In this document: in pieces, positions 50,773-58,105 of the stretch
Position numbering within the stretch: the first letter of the stretch is position 1
How the letters are laid out: each line of letters starts with the position of its first letter
NCBI GenBank assembly: GCA_013364255.1
Contig: CP054936.1
Span: 4,866,853-4,930,852, forward strand
Source: Streptomyces seoulensis
GTDB taxonomy: Bacteria; Actinomycetota; Actinomycetes; Streptomycetales; Streptomycetaceae
Direction: 5' to 3'
Length of the DNA stretch: 64,000 nt
Notes under the pieces: model-generated
The model's input: the letters and a program-made list of their open reading frames with translations, nothing else
Told to the model about the DNA's origin: nothing
Database searches by the model: none
Made by a program: the position numbers and the translations under genes

Positions 50773-50862
50773 GGTCGTCTCCGACCGAGGTCATCTCCGA
50801 CCGAGGCCCGGCTCCGGCCGGACCGGCCCCGCGGCGCGACGCCGGGGGCGGGCACGACTCAT

Positions 50863-50898
50863 GGCCGCCGACACGCTCTCCCGAGCGCGTCGGCGGCC
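50863..50898. terminator. Bidirectional terminator between sigN and the tail-anchored gene
   Basis: GGCCGCCGAC and GTCGGCGGCC pair around an inner CGCTC/GAGCG; about 90 nt after sigN and 29 nt past the stop of the convergent gene. Confidence 0.85.
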
Positions 50899-50926
50899 GT
50901 CGTATGTCCGTCTGTGCGCGAACCGT

Positions 50927-51127
50927 CTACTTGAGCGCCAGCCAGGCGACGGCCGCGACGACGACCACGGCGACGACGACACCGACGATCAGGCCGATGC
51001 GCGGACCGGAGGAGGTCTGCGGCTGCTGCCTGCCGCCCTGCGGGGCTGCGTCGTCGACGAACGCACGGAACATCTGGGTGCTGCCGGCGGGGTCGTGGTT
51101 GCCCTGGGGGCCCTGCGTGTTAGCCAT
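50927..51127 (-). CDS. Small C-tail-anchored membrane protein
   Basis: This 66-residue protein is soluble-looking for its first 42 residues (MANTQGPQGNHDPAGSTQMFRAFVDDAAPQGGRQQPQTSSG) and ends in one strong membrane helix (IGLIVGVVVAVVVVAAVAWLALK). The tail is too short to leave a domain outside, so the N-terminal part should face the cytoplasm. Function unknown; it is conserved beside sigN. Confidence 0.85.
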   Translation of the reverse strand: MANTQGPQGNHDPAGSTQMFRAFVDDAAPQGGRQQPQTSSGPRIGLIVGVVVAVVVVAAVAWLALK

Positions 51128-51489
51128 GGCCCGAGACCCTAGCGAAGACGCCGGCCGCTGCCCAAGTGGGGGTATGTGTCCGTGGCTTGATCGGTACCCG
51201 AGTCGGGGCGGCCGGCCTGGGGGCTGCGCCCCCGGACCCCCGCTTCGGCCTGGACGGCCTCGTCCTCAAGCGCCGGACGGACTGACAGTCCCCCCGAGCT
51301 GTGACGGTGCCGCGTCTCGCCCGCTCACACCAGACTGGTCGGCGATCACGAGCCACCTCCGCCCACCTGCTGCTTTACATTCGCAATACTTGTCTTTGCC
51401 AAGTTTTTGCGTCCATCGCCCCGCACTTGTTTGCTTGGGGCAACCAACCCATTCTATGGTTGCCCCAAGCAACGATTACGGGAGGTGTG
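51128..51489. other. Divergent regulatory region with the MarR operator
   Basis: The 362 bp lie between the tail-anchored gene and the MarR gene. The right third is A/T-rich and contains the large inverted repeat described separately. No gene is seen. Confidence 0.6.
51431..51472. promoter_or_regulatory. Perfect 16-bp inverted repeat: MarR operator candidate
   Basis: TTGCTTGGGGCAACCA and TGGTTGCCCCAAGCAA flank 10 bp (ACCCATTCTA). It ends 9 bp before the GGAGG of the MarR gene, so a bound dimer pair would block initiation. A second partial motif (CTTGTCTTTGCCAAG) lies about 40 bp upstream. Overlap with TTGCTT and TTCTAT suggests that promoter elements lie inside it. Confidence 0.8.
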
Positions 51490-52014
51490 ATGGCCGAGCG
51501 GGCGCAGTATGAAGAACTGGCGCGTCAGCTCAGTGCCGTCGGCGCCGTGAAACGGGACATGGGGCGGATCCTGCCGCCCGACTGCCCGGCCGGCTCCGCC
51601 GCCGCGCTGACCCTGCTCGGCCGCCACGGCGACATGCGCATGAGCAGGCTCGCCGAGCTGCTCGCCGTGGACATGTCGGTGACCAGCCGGCACGTCGCGC
51701 ACGTCGCCGCCCGCGGCTGGATCGAACGGCTGCCGGACCCGGCGGACAGGCGCTCGCGCATCCTGCGCCTGACGCCCGCCGGCGTCGACCAGCTCGACGA
51801 GCTGTCCCGCCGCACCACGCACCTGTTCGCGGAGCGGCTGAGCGACTGGACCGACGACGAGGTCGGTCAGCTCATCCGGCTGATGGGCCGGCTGCGCGAC
51901 AGCTTCGGCGACTGCCGGTCCACCCCGGTCCGGCTCCCCGCCCCGATGGCCGAGCAGGCCGCGCCCGCGGCCCCCGTACTCCAAGAGACCACCCGTACAC
52001 CCGCAAGCACGTAA
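51490..52014 (+). CDS. MarR-family transcriptional regulator
   Basis: This 174-residue protein begins MAERAQYEELARQLSAVGAVKRDMGRILPPD. The winged helix is GDMRMSRLAELLAVDMSVTSRHVAHVAARGWIERLPDPADRRSRILRLTPAGVDQL, with the wing DPADRRSRIL as in MarR. Dimerisation helices surround it. It is 13 nt upstream of the MFS exporter and almost certainly cotranscribed, so it probably represses both until a ligand exported by the pump binds. The ATG follows GGAGG by 4 nt. Confidence 0.94.
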   Translation: MAERAQYEELARQLSAVGAVKRDMGRILPPDCPAGSAAALTLLGRHGDMRMSRLAELLAVDMSVTSRHVAHVAARGWIERLPDPADRRSRILRLTPAGVDQLDELSRRTTHLFAERLSDWTDDEVGQLIRLMGRLRDSFGDCRSTPVRLPAPMAEQAAPAAPVLQETTRTPAST

Positions 52015-52027
52015 GTAAAGGAAGCCC

Positions 52028-54607
52028 ATGGCAACGACCACACCAGCCGGTGTGCGGGCTCACGCCAAGCGTGGGGGAGACTCCCCGGGCGACGCTCCGA
52101 TGACGCACCGGCAGATCATGGAGGCGCTCTCCGGGCTGCTGCTCGGCATGTTCGTGGCGATCCTGTCGTCCACGATCGTCTCCAACGCCCTGCCGAAGAT
52201 CATCGGCGACCTCGGCGGCGGTCAGTCCGCCTACACCTGGGTGGTCACGGCGGCCCTGCTGTCGATGACCGCGGCGACCCCCCTGTGGGGCAAGCTCGCC
52301 GACCTGTACAGCAAGAAGGCGCTCGTCCAGATAGCCCTGATCATCTACGTCGTGGCGTCGATGGCGGCCGGGCTCTCGCAGAACCCCGCCATGCTGATCG
52401 TCTGCCGCGTGATCCAGGGCATCGGCACCGGTGGTCTGTCCGCGCTGGCGCAGATCGTCATGGCCGCGATGATCTCCCCGCGTGAGCGCGGCCGCTACTC
52501 CGGTTACCTGGGCGCCACGTTCGCCGTCGCCACCGTCGGCGGCCCGCTGCTCGGCGGTGTCATCACCGACACCTCGTGGCTGGGCTGGCGCTGGTGCTTC
52601 TACGTCGGCGTCCCGTTCGCGGTGATCGCCCTGATCGTGCTCCAGAAGACCCTGCACCTGCCCGTCGTGAAGCGTCAGGTGAAGGTCGACTGGCTCGGCG
52701 CGCTCCTGATCTCCGCGGCCGTCTCGCTGCTGCTGATCTGGGTCACCTTCGCCGGTGACAAGTACGACTGGATGTCGTGGCAGACGGCCGTGATGGTCGC
52801 CGGCTCCGTCGCCCTCGGCGCGCTGTTCGTGCTGGCCGAGGCCAAGGCGTCCGAGCCGATCATCCCGCTGCGGCTGTTCCGCAACCGCACCATCACGCTG
52901 GCGTCGCTCGCCTCGCTCTTCGTGGGCATCGCGATGTTCACCGGCACCGTCTTCTTCAGCCAGTACTTCCAGCTGGCCCGCGACAAGTCCCCGACGATGT
53001 CGGGCGTGCTGACCATCCCGATGATCGGCGGTCTGTTCGTCTCCTCCACCGTCTCCGGCCAGTTCATCACCCGTACCGGCCGCTGGAAGGCGTGGCTGGT
53101 CAGCGGTGGCGTCCTGGTGACGGCCGGCCTGGGCCTGCTCGGCACCATCCGGTACGACACGGACTACTGGAAGATGGCCATCTTCATGGCCCTGCTCGGT
53201 CTCGGCATCGGCATGATGATGCAGAACCTGGTGCTGTGCACGCAGAACCAGGTCGACCCGAGCGACCTCGGCTCGGCCAGCTCCACGGTCACCTTCTTCC
53301 GCTCCCTGGGCGGTGCGGTCGGCGTCTCCGCGCTGGGCGCCGTGATGGCCAGCCGGATCACCGACTACGTCAAGGACGGCCTGGCCGACCTCGGCCCGAA
53401 GTACGCGCAACTGGCCGGCGGTTCCGGCTCCGGCACCAGCAGCATCCCGGACATGGACGCGCTGCCCGCCCCGCTGCGCACGGTCATGGAGAGCGCCTAC
53501 GGGCACGGCATCGCCGACATCTTCATGATCGCGGGCGCCATGGCGGCGATCGCCTTCCTGATCACGCTGTTCATCAAGGAGGTCCCGCTGCGCACCAAGG
53601 GCGCGCTGGCGCAGGGCGCCGAGGCGGCGGCCGCCCCGGTGGACCCGGCCGCGGCCCCGGCCGTCGCCGAGGCGCAGACCCAGGCCCCGCTCGTCGAGGC
53701 CGCGTCCGACACGTTCACCCCGGCCGAGGAGCGCATGTCCGGCCGGACCGGCGCGGACTCCGGCGCCGAGGCGGGTCCGGAGGGCACCCAGCGGCTGTCC
53801 GCGGTGGCCACCCTCGCTCCTGAGGGAGCGGGTTCCGGTGCGGGCGGCGGGATTGCGGTGCGCGGGTTCGTGCGGGGTGCGGAGAGTGCTCCGGTGGCGC
53901 GGGCGGCGGTGACGCTGATCTCGCTGGCGGGCCGTCAGCTGGGCCGTTCGGCCGCGCGGGCCGACGGCGCCTACACGATCGACGCGCCGGGCGCGGGCTC
54001 GTACGTGCTGATCGCCTCCGCGGACGGGTTCCAGCCGCAGGCCTCCACCGTCGTGGTCAACGACGAGCCGGTCGCCTTCGACATCCTGCTCAGCGGCACC
54101 AGCGGCCTCACCGGCACGGTCCGCTCCGCCGACAGCGGACTGCCGGTCAAGGACGCCATGGTGATCGTCACCGACGTGCGCGGCGACCTGCTCGCCACCG
54201 GGACCACCGGGGAGGACGGCGCGTTCTCCTTCACGGAGCTGGTGCCGGGCGCGGTCACCGTCGCGGTCAACGCCGCCGGCCACCGCCCCCGCGCCCTGCC
54301 CGTCGAGATCGGCGGTACCGGCGTCACCCGCGTCGGGATCGACCTGGACGCCGGCGCGCAGCTCCAGGGCGTGGTGCGGGCCCCGCACGGCCCCCTGGCC
54401 GACGCCCGCGTCACCCTGGTCGACGCGGCGGGCAACGTGGTCGCCACCGCCACCACCGGCACCGACGGCGCCTACGCCTTCACCGACCTCGGCAGCGGCG
54501 ACTACACCGTCATCGCCACCGGCTACCCCCCGGCCGCCACCGCCCTGACCGTCACCGGCCACGGCGTCGACGGCCACGACATCCACCTCGCCCACCCCGG
54601 CGAGTAA
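52028..54607 (+). CDS. DHA2-family MFS exporter with three C-terminal carboxypeptidase-regulatory-like domains
   Basis: This is an 859-residue protein. Residues about 35-535 form a 14-helix drug:H+ antiporter (motif A GKLADLYSKKALV, motif C-like GATFAVATVGGPLLGGVI, antiporter core FRSLGGAVGVSALGAVMASRI). An Ala/Pro linker leads to three tandem beta-sandwich domains of the carboxypeptidase regulatory-like type, each with a G-x-V-R start and a DGAY/F-x-F/I-x-L/A centre (RADGAYTIDAPG, GEDGAFSFTELVPG, GTDGAYAFTDLGSG). MFS pumps normally end after the last helix, so this is a fusion. The side of the extra domains follows from an even helix count: cytoplasmic. Confidence 0.93.
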   Translation: MATTTPAGVRAHAKRGGDSPGDAPMTHRQIMEALSGLLLGMFVAILSSTIVSNALPKIIGDLGGGQSAYTWVVTAALLSMTAATPLWGKLADLYSKKALVQIALIIYVVASMAAGLSQNPAMLIVCRVIQGIGTGGLSALAQIVMAAMISPRERGRYSGYLGATFAVATVGGPLLGGVITDTSWLGWRWCFYVGVPFAVIALIVLQKTLHLPVVKRQVKVDWLGALLISAAVSLLLIWVTFAGDKYDWMSWQTAVMVAGSVALGALFVLAEAKASEPIIPLRLFRNRTITLASLASLFVGIAMFTGTVFFSQYFQLARDKSPTMSGVLTIPMIGGLFVSSTVSGQFITRTGRWKAWLVSGGVLVTAGLGLLGTIRYDTDYWKMAIFMALLGLGIGMMMQNLVLCTQNQVDPSDLGSASSTVTFFRSLGGAVGVSALGAVMASRITDYVKDGLADLGPKYAQLAGGSGSGTSSIPDMDALPAPLRTVMESAYGHGIADIFMIAGAMAAIAFLITLFIKEVPLRTKGALAQGAEAAAAPVDPAAAPAVAEAQTQAPLVEAASDTFTPAEERMSGRTGADSGAEAGPEGTQRLSAVATLAPEGAGSGAGGGIAVRGFVRGAESAPVARAAVTLISLAGRQLGRSAARADGAYTIDAPGAGSYVLIASADGFQPQASTVVVNDEPVAFDILLSGTSGLTGTVRSADSGLPVKDAMVIVTDVRGDLLATGTTGEDGAFSFTELVPGAVTVAVNAAGHRPRALPVEIGGTGVTRVGIDLDAGAQLQGVVRAPHGPLADARVTLVDAAGNVVATATTGTDGAYAFTDLGSGDYTVIATGYPPAATALTVTGHGVDGHDIHLAHPGE

Positions 54608-54769
54608 CCCACAGCCGGCCCGCGGCCGGGGCGCTCCGAGCGACGGCGCGCCCCGGCCTCGGGCCGGCCGATTTTTCTGCCGATTTATTCAGGTTTCCAC
54701 CGTGGGTGCGCCCGGACGGGCCGGACCGGTCCGACGGCGCACACACCATCGAAGGGGAAGAGAAACGGG

Positions 54770-55591
54770 ATGGGACTGACCGCGAGGATCCGCACCCGGG
54801 ACGGATGGGCCGTGTCGCACGCGGTCGTCACGGTGACCGACATGACCGGCGCCCAGGTACTGCGTGCCGAGGCCGACCACGAGGGCGCCGTCCGCGACAC
54901 CACCCACCTGTCGCCCGGCGCCCACACCGTCATCGTCACCGCCGTCGGCTACCAGCCCACCGCCGCCAGCGCCCTCGTCACCGCGAGCGGCCGCGCCGAG
55001 ATCGGCACCCTCACCCTGGCCCGCCAGGGCGGCAGCGAACTGCCCCCGCCCGGACCCTGGACCGTCGACCCCGCCCACTCCTCCGTCGCCGCCGTCGCCC
55101 AGCACCTCGGCATCTCCAGCGTCCACGGCCGCTTCACCGACTTCACCGCCACCCTCGACATCGCCCCCGACGACATCACCAAGTCCCGCGTCGAAGCCGT
55201 CATCCACGCCGCCTCCATCGACACCGGCAACACCCTGCGCGACCAGCACCTCACCTCCCCCGACTTCCTCGACACCGCACACCACCCCCACATCACCTAC
55301 CGCTCCACCCACCTCACCGCCGACGGCCCCGACCACTGGACCGTCCACGGCGAACTCACCATGCACGGCATCGCCCGCCCCGTCGACCTCCGCCTCGCCT
55401 ACCTCGGCACCGGCGCCGACCCCTGGGGCGGCACCCGCGCCGCCTTCCGCGCCACCACCGAACTGCGCCGCGAGGACTTCGCCATGAACTACAACCAGGT
55501 CCTCCAGGCAGGCATCGCCGCCATCGGCACCACCCTCAGAATCGAACTCGACATCCAGGCCGTCCAGGGAGACACCCTCCCCACCGCCTGA
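54770..55591 (+). CDS. YceI-family protein with N-terminal carboxypeptidase-regulatory-like domain
   Basis: This 273-residue protein starts with a beta-sandwich domain (LTARIRTRDGWAVSHAVVTVTDMTGAQVL ... LSPGAHTVIVTAVGYQPTAASALV) similar to the three at the end of the upstream exporter. Residues about 96-265 are YceI: WTVDPAHSSVAAVAQHLGISSVHGRFTDFTATLDI, SRVEAVIHAASIDTGNTLRDQHLTSPDFLD and DFAMNYNQVLQAG. YceI lipocalin-like barrels bind isoprenoid or other amphiphilic molecules. No signal peptide, so it is cytoplasmic here. It is 160 nt after the exporter with its own ribosome site (GAAGGGG). Confidence 0.92.
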   Translation: MGLTARIRTRDGWAVSHAVVTVTDMTGAQVLRAEADHEGAVRDTTHLSPGAHTVIVTAVGYQPTAASALVTASGRAEIGTLTLARQGGSELPPPGPWTVDPAHSSVAAVAQHLGISSVHGRFTDFTATLDIAPDDITKSRVEAVIHAASIDTGNTLRDQHLTSPDFLDTAHHPHITYRSTHLTADGPDHWTVHGELTMHGIARPVDLRLAYLGTGADPWGGTRAAFRATTELRREDFAMNYNQVLQAGIAAIGTTLRIELDIQAVQGDTLPTA

Positions 55592-55609
55592 GCACCGGCC
55601 ACGACGCAC

Positions 55610-55642
55610 AGGGCGGGCCCGCGATCACCGCGGGCCCGCCCT
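55610..55642. terminator. Terminator between the YceI and GAF-ANTAR genes
   Basis: AGGGCGGGCCCGCG and CGCGGGCCCGCCCT pair around ATCAC, then TTGT on the plus strand. Confidence 0.9.
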
Positions 55643-55667
55643 TGTCGTGCGCTGACGTCCGGTGCCG

Positions 55668-56408
55668 TCAGGTCGCCCTCTTCGTGTCGACGATCCGCCG
55701 GGCGATGTCCCGCAGCTTGACGTTCTCCCGCTGCGAGGTGCGCACCAGGCTGTCGAACGCCTCGGCCGCGTCGATGTCCCGCCGCTCCATGAGGATGCCG
55801 GTGGCCTGGCCGATCAGGTCGCGGGTGCGCATCGCCTCGGTGAGCTGCTCGCGCACGGTCGCCGAGTCCAGGGCGAGGCTCACGTGCGCGGTGTACAGCC
55901 GGCCGATCCGGGTGGCGTCGGCGTCGAAGGCGCGCGGTTTGGCGGCGTAGGCGGTGAGCACGGTCAGCCGCCGCTTCTCGGCGCGCAGCCGCAGCGCGAG
56001 CGCCGAGCGCAGCCCCACGTCGGCCAGCGGCCGGCCGCCGTCCTCGGTCTCGCCGTCCGTCAGCCGCACCACGGGCGCCTGCCAGAGCTGGTCCCAGTAC
56101 GACGCCTGCGGCGGGCCGTCGCCGGATTCCTCCGCGGTGCGCACGACCTCGTCGGTCCAGGCGACGCAACGGCGGTGGCCGTCGCGTTCCATCACCGAGA
56201 TGCCCGCGTGCTCCGCCCCCGGCAGCAGCCGTACCGCGAGGCGCACGGCGACCTGCATGGTGCTGTCGGGAGTCTGGGTGTCGTGCAGTTGACGAGCCGC
56301 CACGGTCAGCGCTTCGGCCAGCTCGATGTCTCCCCGAAAATGGGGCAAATCAGAAAAGTCGGACGCAGGCACCACGAACCTCTTCGGCATGCATGGCGCT
56401 GAGGCCAT
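55668..56408 (-). CDS. GAF and ANTAR domain-containing regulator
   Basis: This is a 246-residue protein. A GAF domain spans residues about 25-165 (ADTMQVAVRLAVRLLPGAEHAGISVMERDG, LRSALALRLRAEKRRLTVLTAYAAKPRAFD). A C-terminal ANTAR domain follows (REQLTEAMRTRDLIGQATGILMERRDIDAAEAFDSLVRTSQRENVKLRDIARRIV). ANTAR domains bind paired RNA hairpins and stop premature transcription termination; GAF provides ligand or redox sensing. Start choice is uncertain: the ATG giving MASAPCMPKRF has GGAG 11 nt upstream, while the next ATG six codons later has none. Confidence 0.88.
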   Translation of the reverse strand: MASAPCMPKRFVVPASDFSDLPHFRGDIELAEALTVAARQLHDTQTPDSTMQVAVRLAVRLLPGAEHAGISVMERDGHRRCVAWTDEVVRTAEESGDGPPQASYWDQLWQAPVVRLTDGETEDGGRPLADVGLRSALALRLRAEKRRLTVLTAYAAKPRAFDADATRIGRLYTAHVSLALDSATVREQLTEAMRTRDLIGQATGILMERRDIDAAEAFDSLVRTSQRENVKLRDIARRIVDTKRAT

Positions 56409-56579
56409 GCGCAGGAGAGCTCCGCAGCACATTCCCGACTGCGAGCACAGGACGAACAGAACCTTATCTCGTCCGTTCTCGCGATTTACGCCCTGGTAGA
56501 CGGTCGGCTCACGCCCCGACGCGCCGACGTGGCACGGCCCTTGGGCGACCAGCACGCGCCGGAGTTCTAGGCTGCGGGC

Positions 56580-57053
56580 ATGGCACCGAACATCGCGAGC
56601 AACACCCGCGTCTCGCGGGACGAACTGCTGGACTTCGTACGGCCCCGCCACCGCGCCCTGCTGCTGACCCGCCGCTCCGACGGCGGACCGCAGGCCTCGC
56701 CGCTGACCTGCGGGGTGGACGACTCCGGGCGGATCGTGGTCTCCACCTACCCGGAGCGCGCCAAGACCCGCAACGCCAAGCGGGACGACCGGGTGAGCCT
56801 GGTCGTGCTGAGCGACGAGTGGAACGGGCCGTGGGTGCAGATCGACGGCGTCGCCGAGGTGATCGACGCGCCGGACTCGGTGGAGCCGCTCGTCGAGTAC
56901 TACCGCAACATCGCCGGGGAGCACCCCGACTGGGACGAGTACCGACGGGCCATGCGCGAACAGGGCAAGTCGATCATCCGGATCACCCCGGAGCGGTGGG
57001 GGCCGGTGGCCACGGGCGGCTTCCCGGCACGCCTGGTGAACGACGACGCGTAG
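56580..57053 (+). CDS. PPOX-class F420-dependent oxidoreductase
   Basis: This 157-residue split-barrel flavin/F420 protein has RPRHRALLLTRRSDGGPQASPLTCGVDDSGRIVVSTYPERAKTRNAKRDDRVSLVVLSDEWNGPWVQIDGVAEV, where SPL...RAKTRNAKRD contributes to cofactor phosphate binding. The length and the end ERWGPVATGGFPARLV are typical of the F420 type in streptomycetes. The substrate is unknown. It is divergent from the GAF-ANTAR gene and convergent with the TetR gene. Confidence 0.9.
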   Translation: MAPNIASNTRVSRDELLDFVRPRHRALLLTRRSDGGPQASPLTCGVDDSGRIVVSTYPERAKTRNAKRDDRVSLVVLSDEWNGPWVQIDGVAEVIDAPDSVEPLVEYYRNIAGEHPDWDEYRRAMREQGKSIIRITPERWGPVATGGFPARLVNDDA

Positions 57054-57064
57054 GGCATCTCACC

Positions 57065-57087
57065 TGACCGGGCCGGGCGGCCCCGGT
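57065..57087. terminator. Bidirectional terminator between F420 oxidoreductase and TetR genes
   Basis: GACCGGGCC and GGCCCCGGTC pair with one bulge in the 45-bp gap between convergent stops. Confidence 0.6.
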
Positions 57088-57098
57088 CGGGCGGGCGG

Positions 57099-57863
57099 TC
57101 AGCCGCGGGCGGCCATCGCGTCGATCCCCGCGACCAGCAGGTCCAGGGCGAAGGCGAAGTCGCGGTCGAGGCTCTCCGCCACCGTCTCGCCGTCCCGCAC
57201 CGCCACGACGTCATGGGCCCCCTCGGTCGCCCCCGCGGTCTCCGGGGCCCGGCTCACCGAGTCCGGGAGCTGCCGGTGGTACTCCTCGGGCGACAGCCCC
57301 GAGTCCGCGATCCGGCCGAGGAGATGGCCCTCGATCGTGCCGTAGCCGTAGACGAACTGGAAGACGGCCGAGATCGCGCCCGTGACGCCGTGCGGGGGCA
57401 GTCCGGTGCGGCCGATGACGCGCCGCACCTCGCGGGAACAGGCCAGCGCGTTCGGGCCGATGTTGAGGTAGCGGCCGGCGAGCGGCGACAGCCAGGGGTG
57501 GCGCACCAGCAGCGCCCGGTATCCGACGGCCAGGGCGCGCAGCTCGCCGCGCCAGTCCTCGCCGGTGTCCGGGCGGGGCAGCGGCAGCTCGCCGAAGGCG
57601 GCGTCGAGGGCGAGTTCGAGCAGGTCGTCCTTGGTGTCGACGTACCAGTACACGGACATCGCCGTGACGTTCAGCTCGGCGGCGAGCCGGCGCATGGAGA
57701 AGCCGGCGAGGCCCTCGGCGTCCAGCAGCCGCACCGTGGCCCCGGTGATCCGCGCCCGGTCGAGCCCGGACGGCTGCCCGCCGCCCCGCCCGGACCGGCG
57801 CTCCTTGCCCGCCAGCCAGACACTGCGGCGCGCCGCGCCCTCGGCCCCGGCTGCCTTCACCAT
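57099..57863 (-). CDS. TetR/AcrR-family transcriptional regulator
   Basis: This 254-residue regulator has an N-terminal helix-turn-helix (LDRARITGATVRLLDAEGLAGFSMRRLAAELNVTAMSVYWYVDTKDDLLELALDAAFGEL) and a TetR_C-type ligand domain (WRGELRALAVGYRALLVRHPWLSPLAGRYLNIGPNAL). The first 30 residues are a basic Gly/Arg-rich extension. Its ligand and target are unknown; no transporter or enzyme is divergent from it. The ATG follows GAGGAAGG by 6 nt. Confidence 0.93.
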   Translation of the reverse strand: MVKAAGAEGAARRSVWLAGKERRSGRGGGQPSGLDRARITGATVRLLDAEGLAGFSMRRLAAELNVTAMSVYWYVDTKDDLLELALDAAFGELPLPRPDTGEDWRGELRALAVGYRALLVRHPWLSPLAGRYLNIGPNALACSREVRRVIGRTGLPPHGVTGAISAVFQFVYGYGTIEGHLLGRIADSGLSPEEYHRQLPDSVSRAPETAGATEGAHDVVAVRDGETVAESLDRDFAFALDLLVAGIDAMAARG

Positions 57864-57921
57864 GGCGCACCTTCCTCGACTCCCGAACCGGCGGACACGC
57901 GAAGGGGGCCTCCTGTACGGG

Positions 57922-57956
57922 CCCGGCGGCGCCCGTGTCGCACGGGCGCCGCCGGG
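57922..57956. repeat. Large perfect inverted repeat upstream of the TetR gene
   Basis: CCCGGCGGCGCCCGTG and CACGGGCGCCGCCGGG flank TCG. It may be a second terminator for the glycosyltransferase operon or, given its place 60 bp before the TetR start, an operator or leader hairpin. Confidence 0.7.
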
Positions 57957-58044
57957 TGGTCGCCGCCTCCCCGCCTTGGAGTGTGCCCGCTGCGGCCCCT
58001 AGGCCAACAAGGCCGTTCCTGGGGCGGAGCAGCGGGGACCCGAG

Positions 58045-58073
58045 GAGGCGGTGACCGGATCGGCCACCGCCTC
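58045..58073 (-). terminator. Terminator of the glycosyltransferase/two-component operon
   Basis: GAGGCGGTG and CACCGCCTC pair around 11 nt, about 35 nt past the ArnT-like gene stop. Confidence 0.65.
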
Positions 58074-58105
58074 CGTCCGTGCCGCGTGGGTGCGGCGCGG
58101 GGTGC

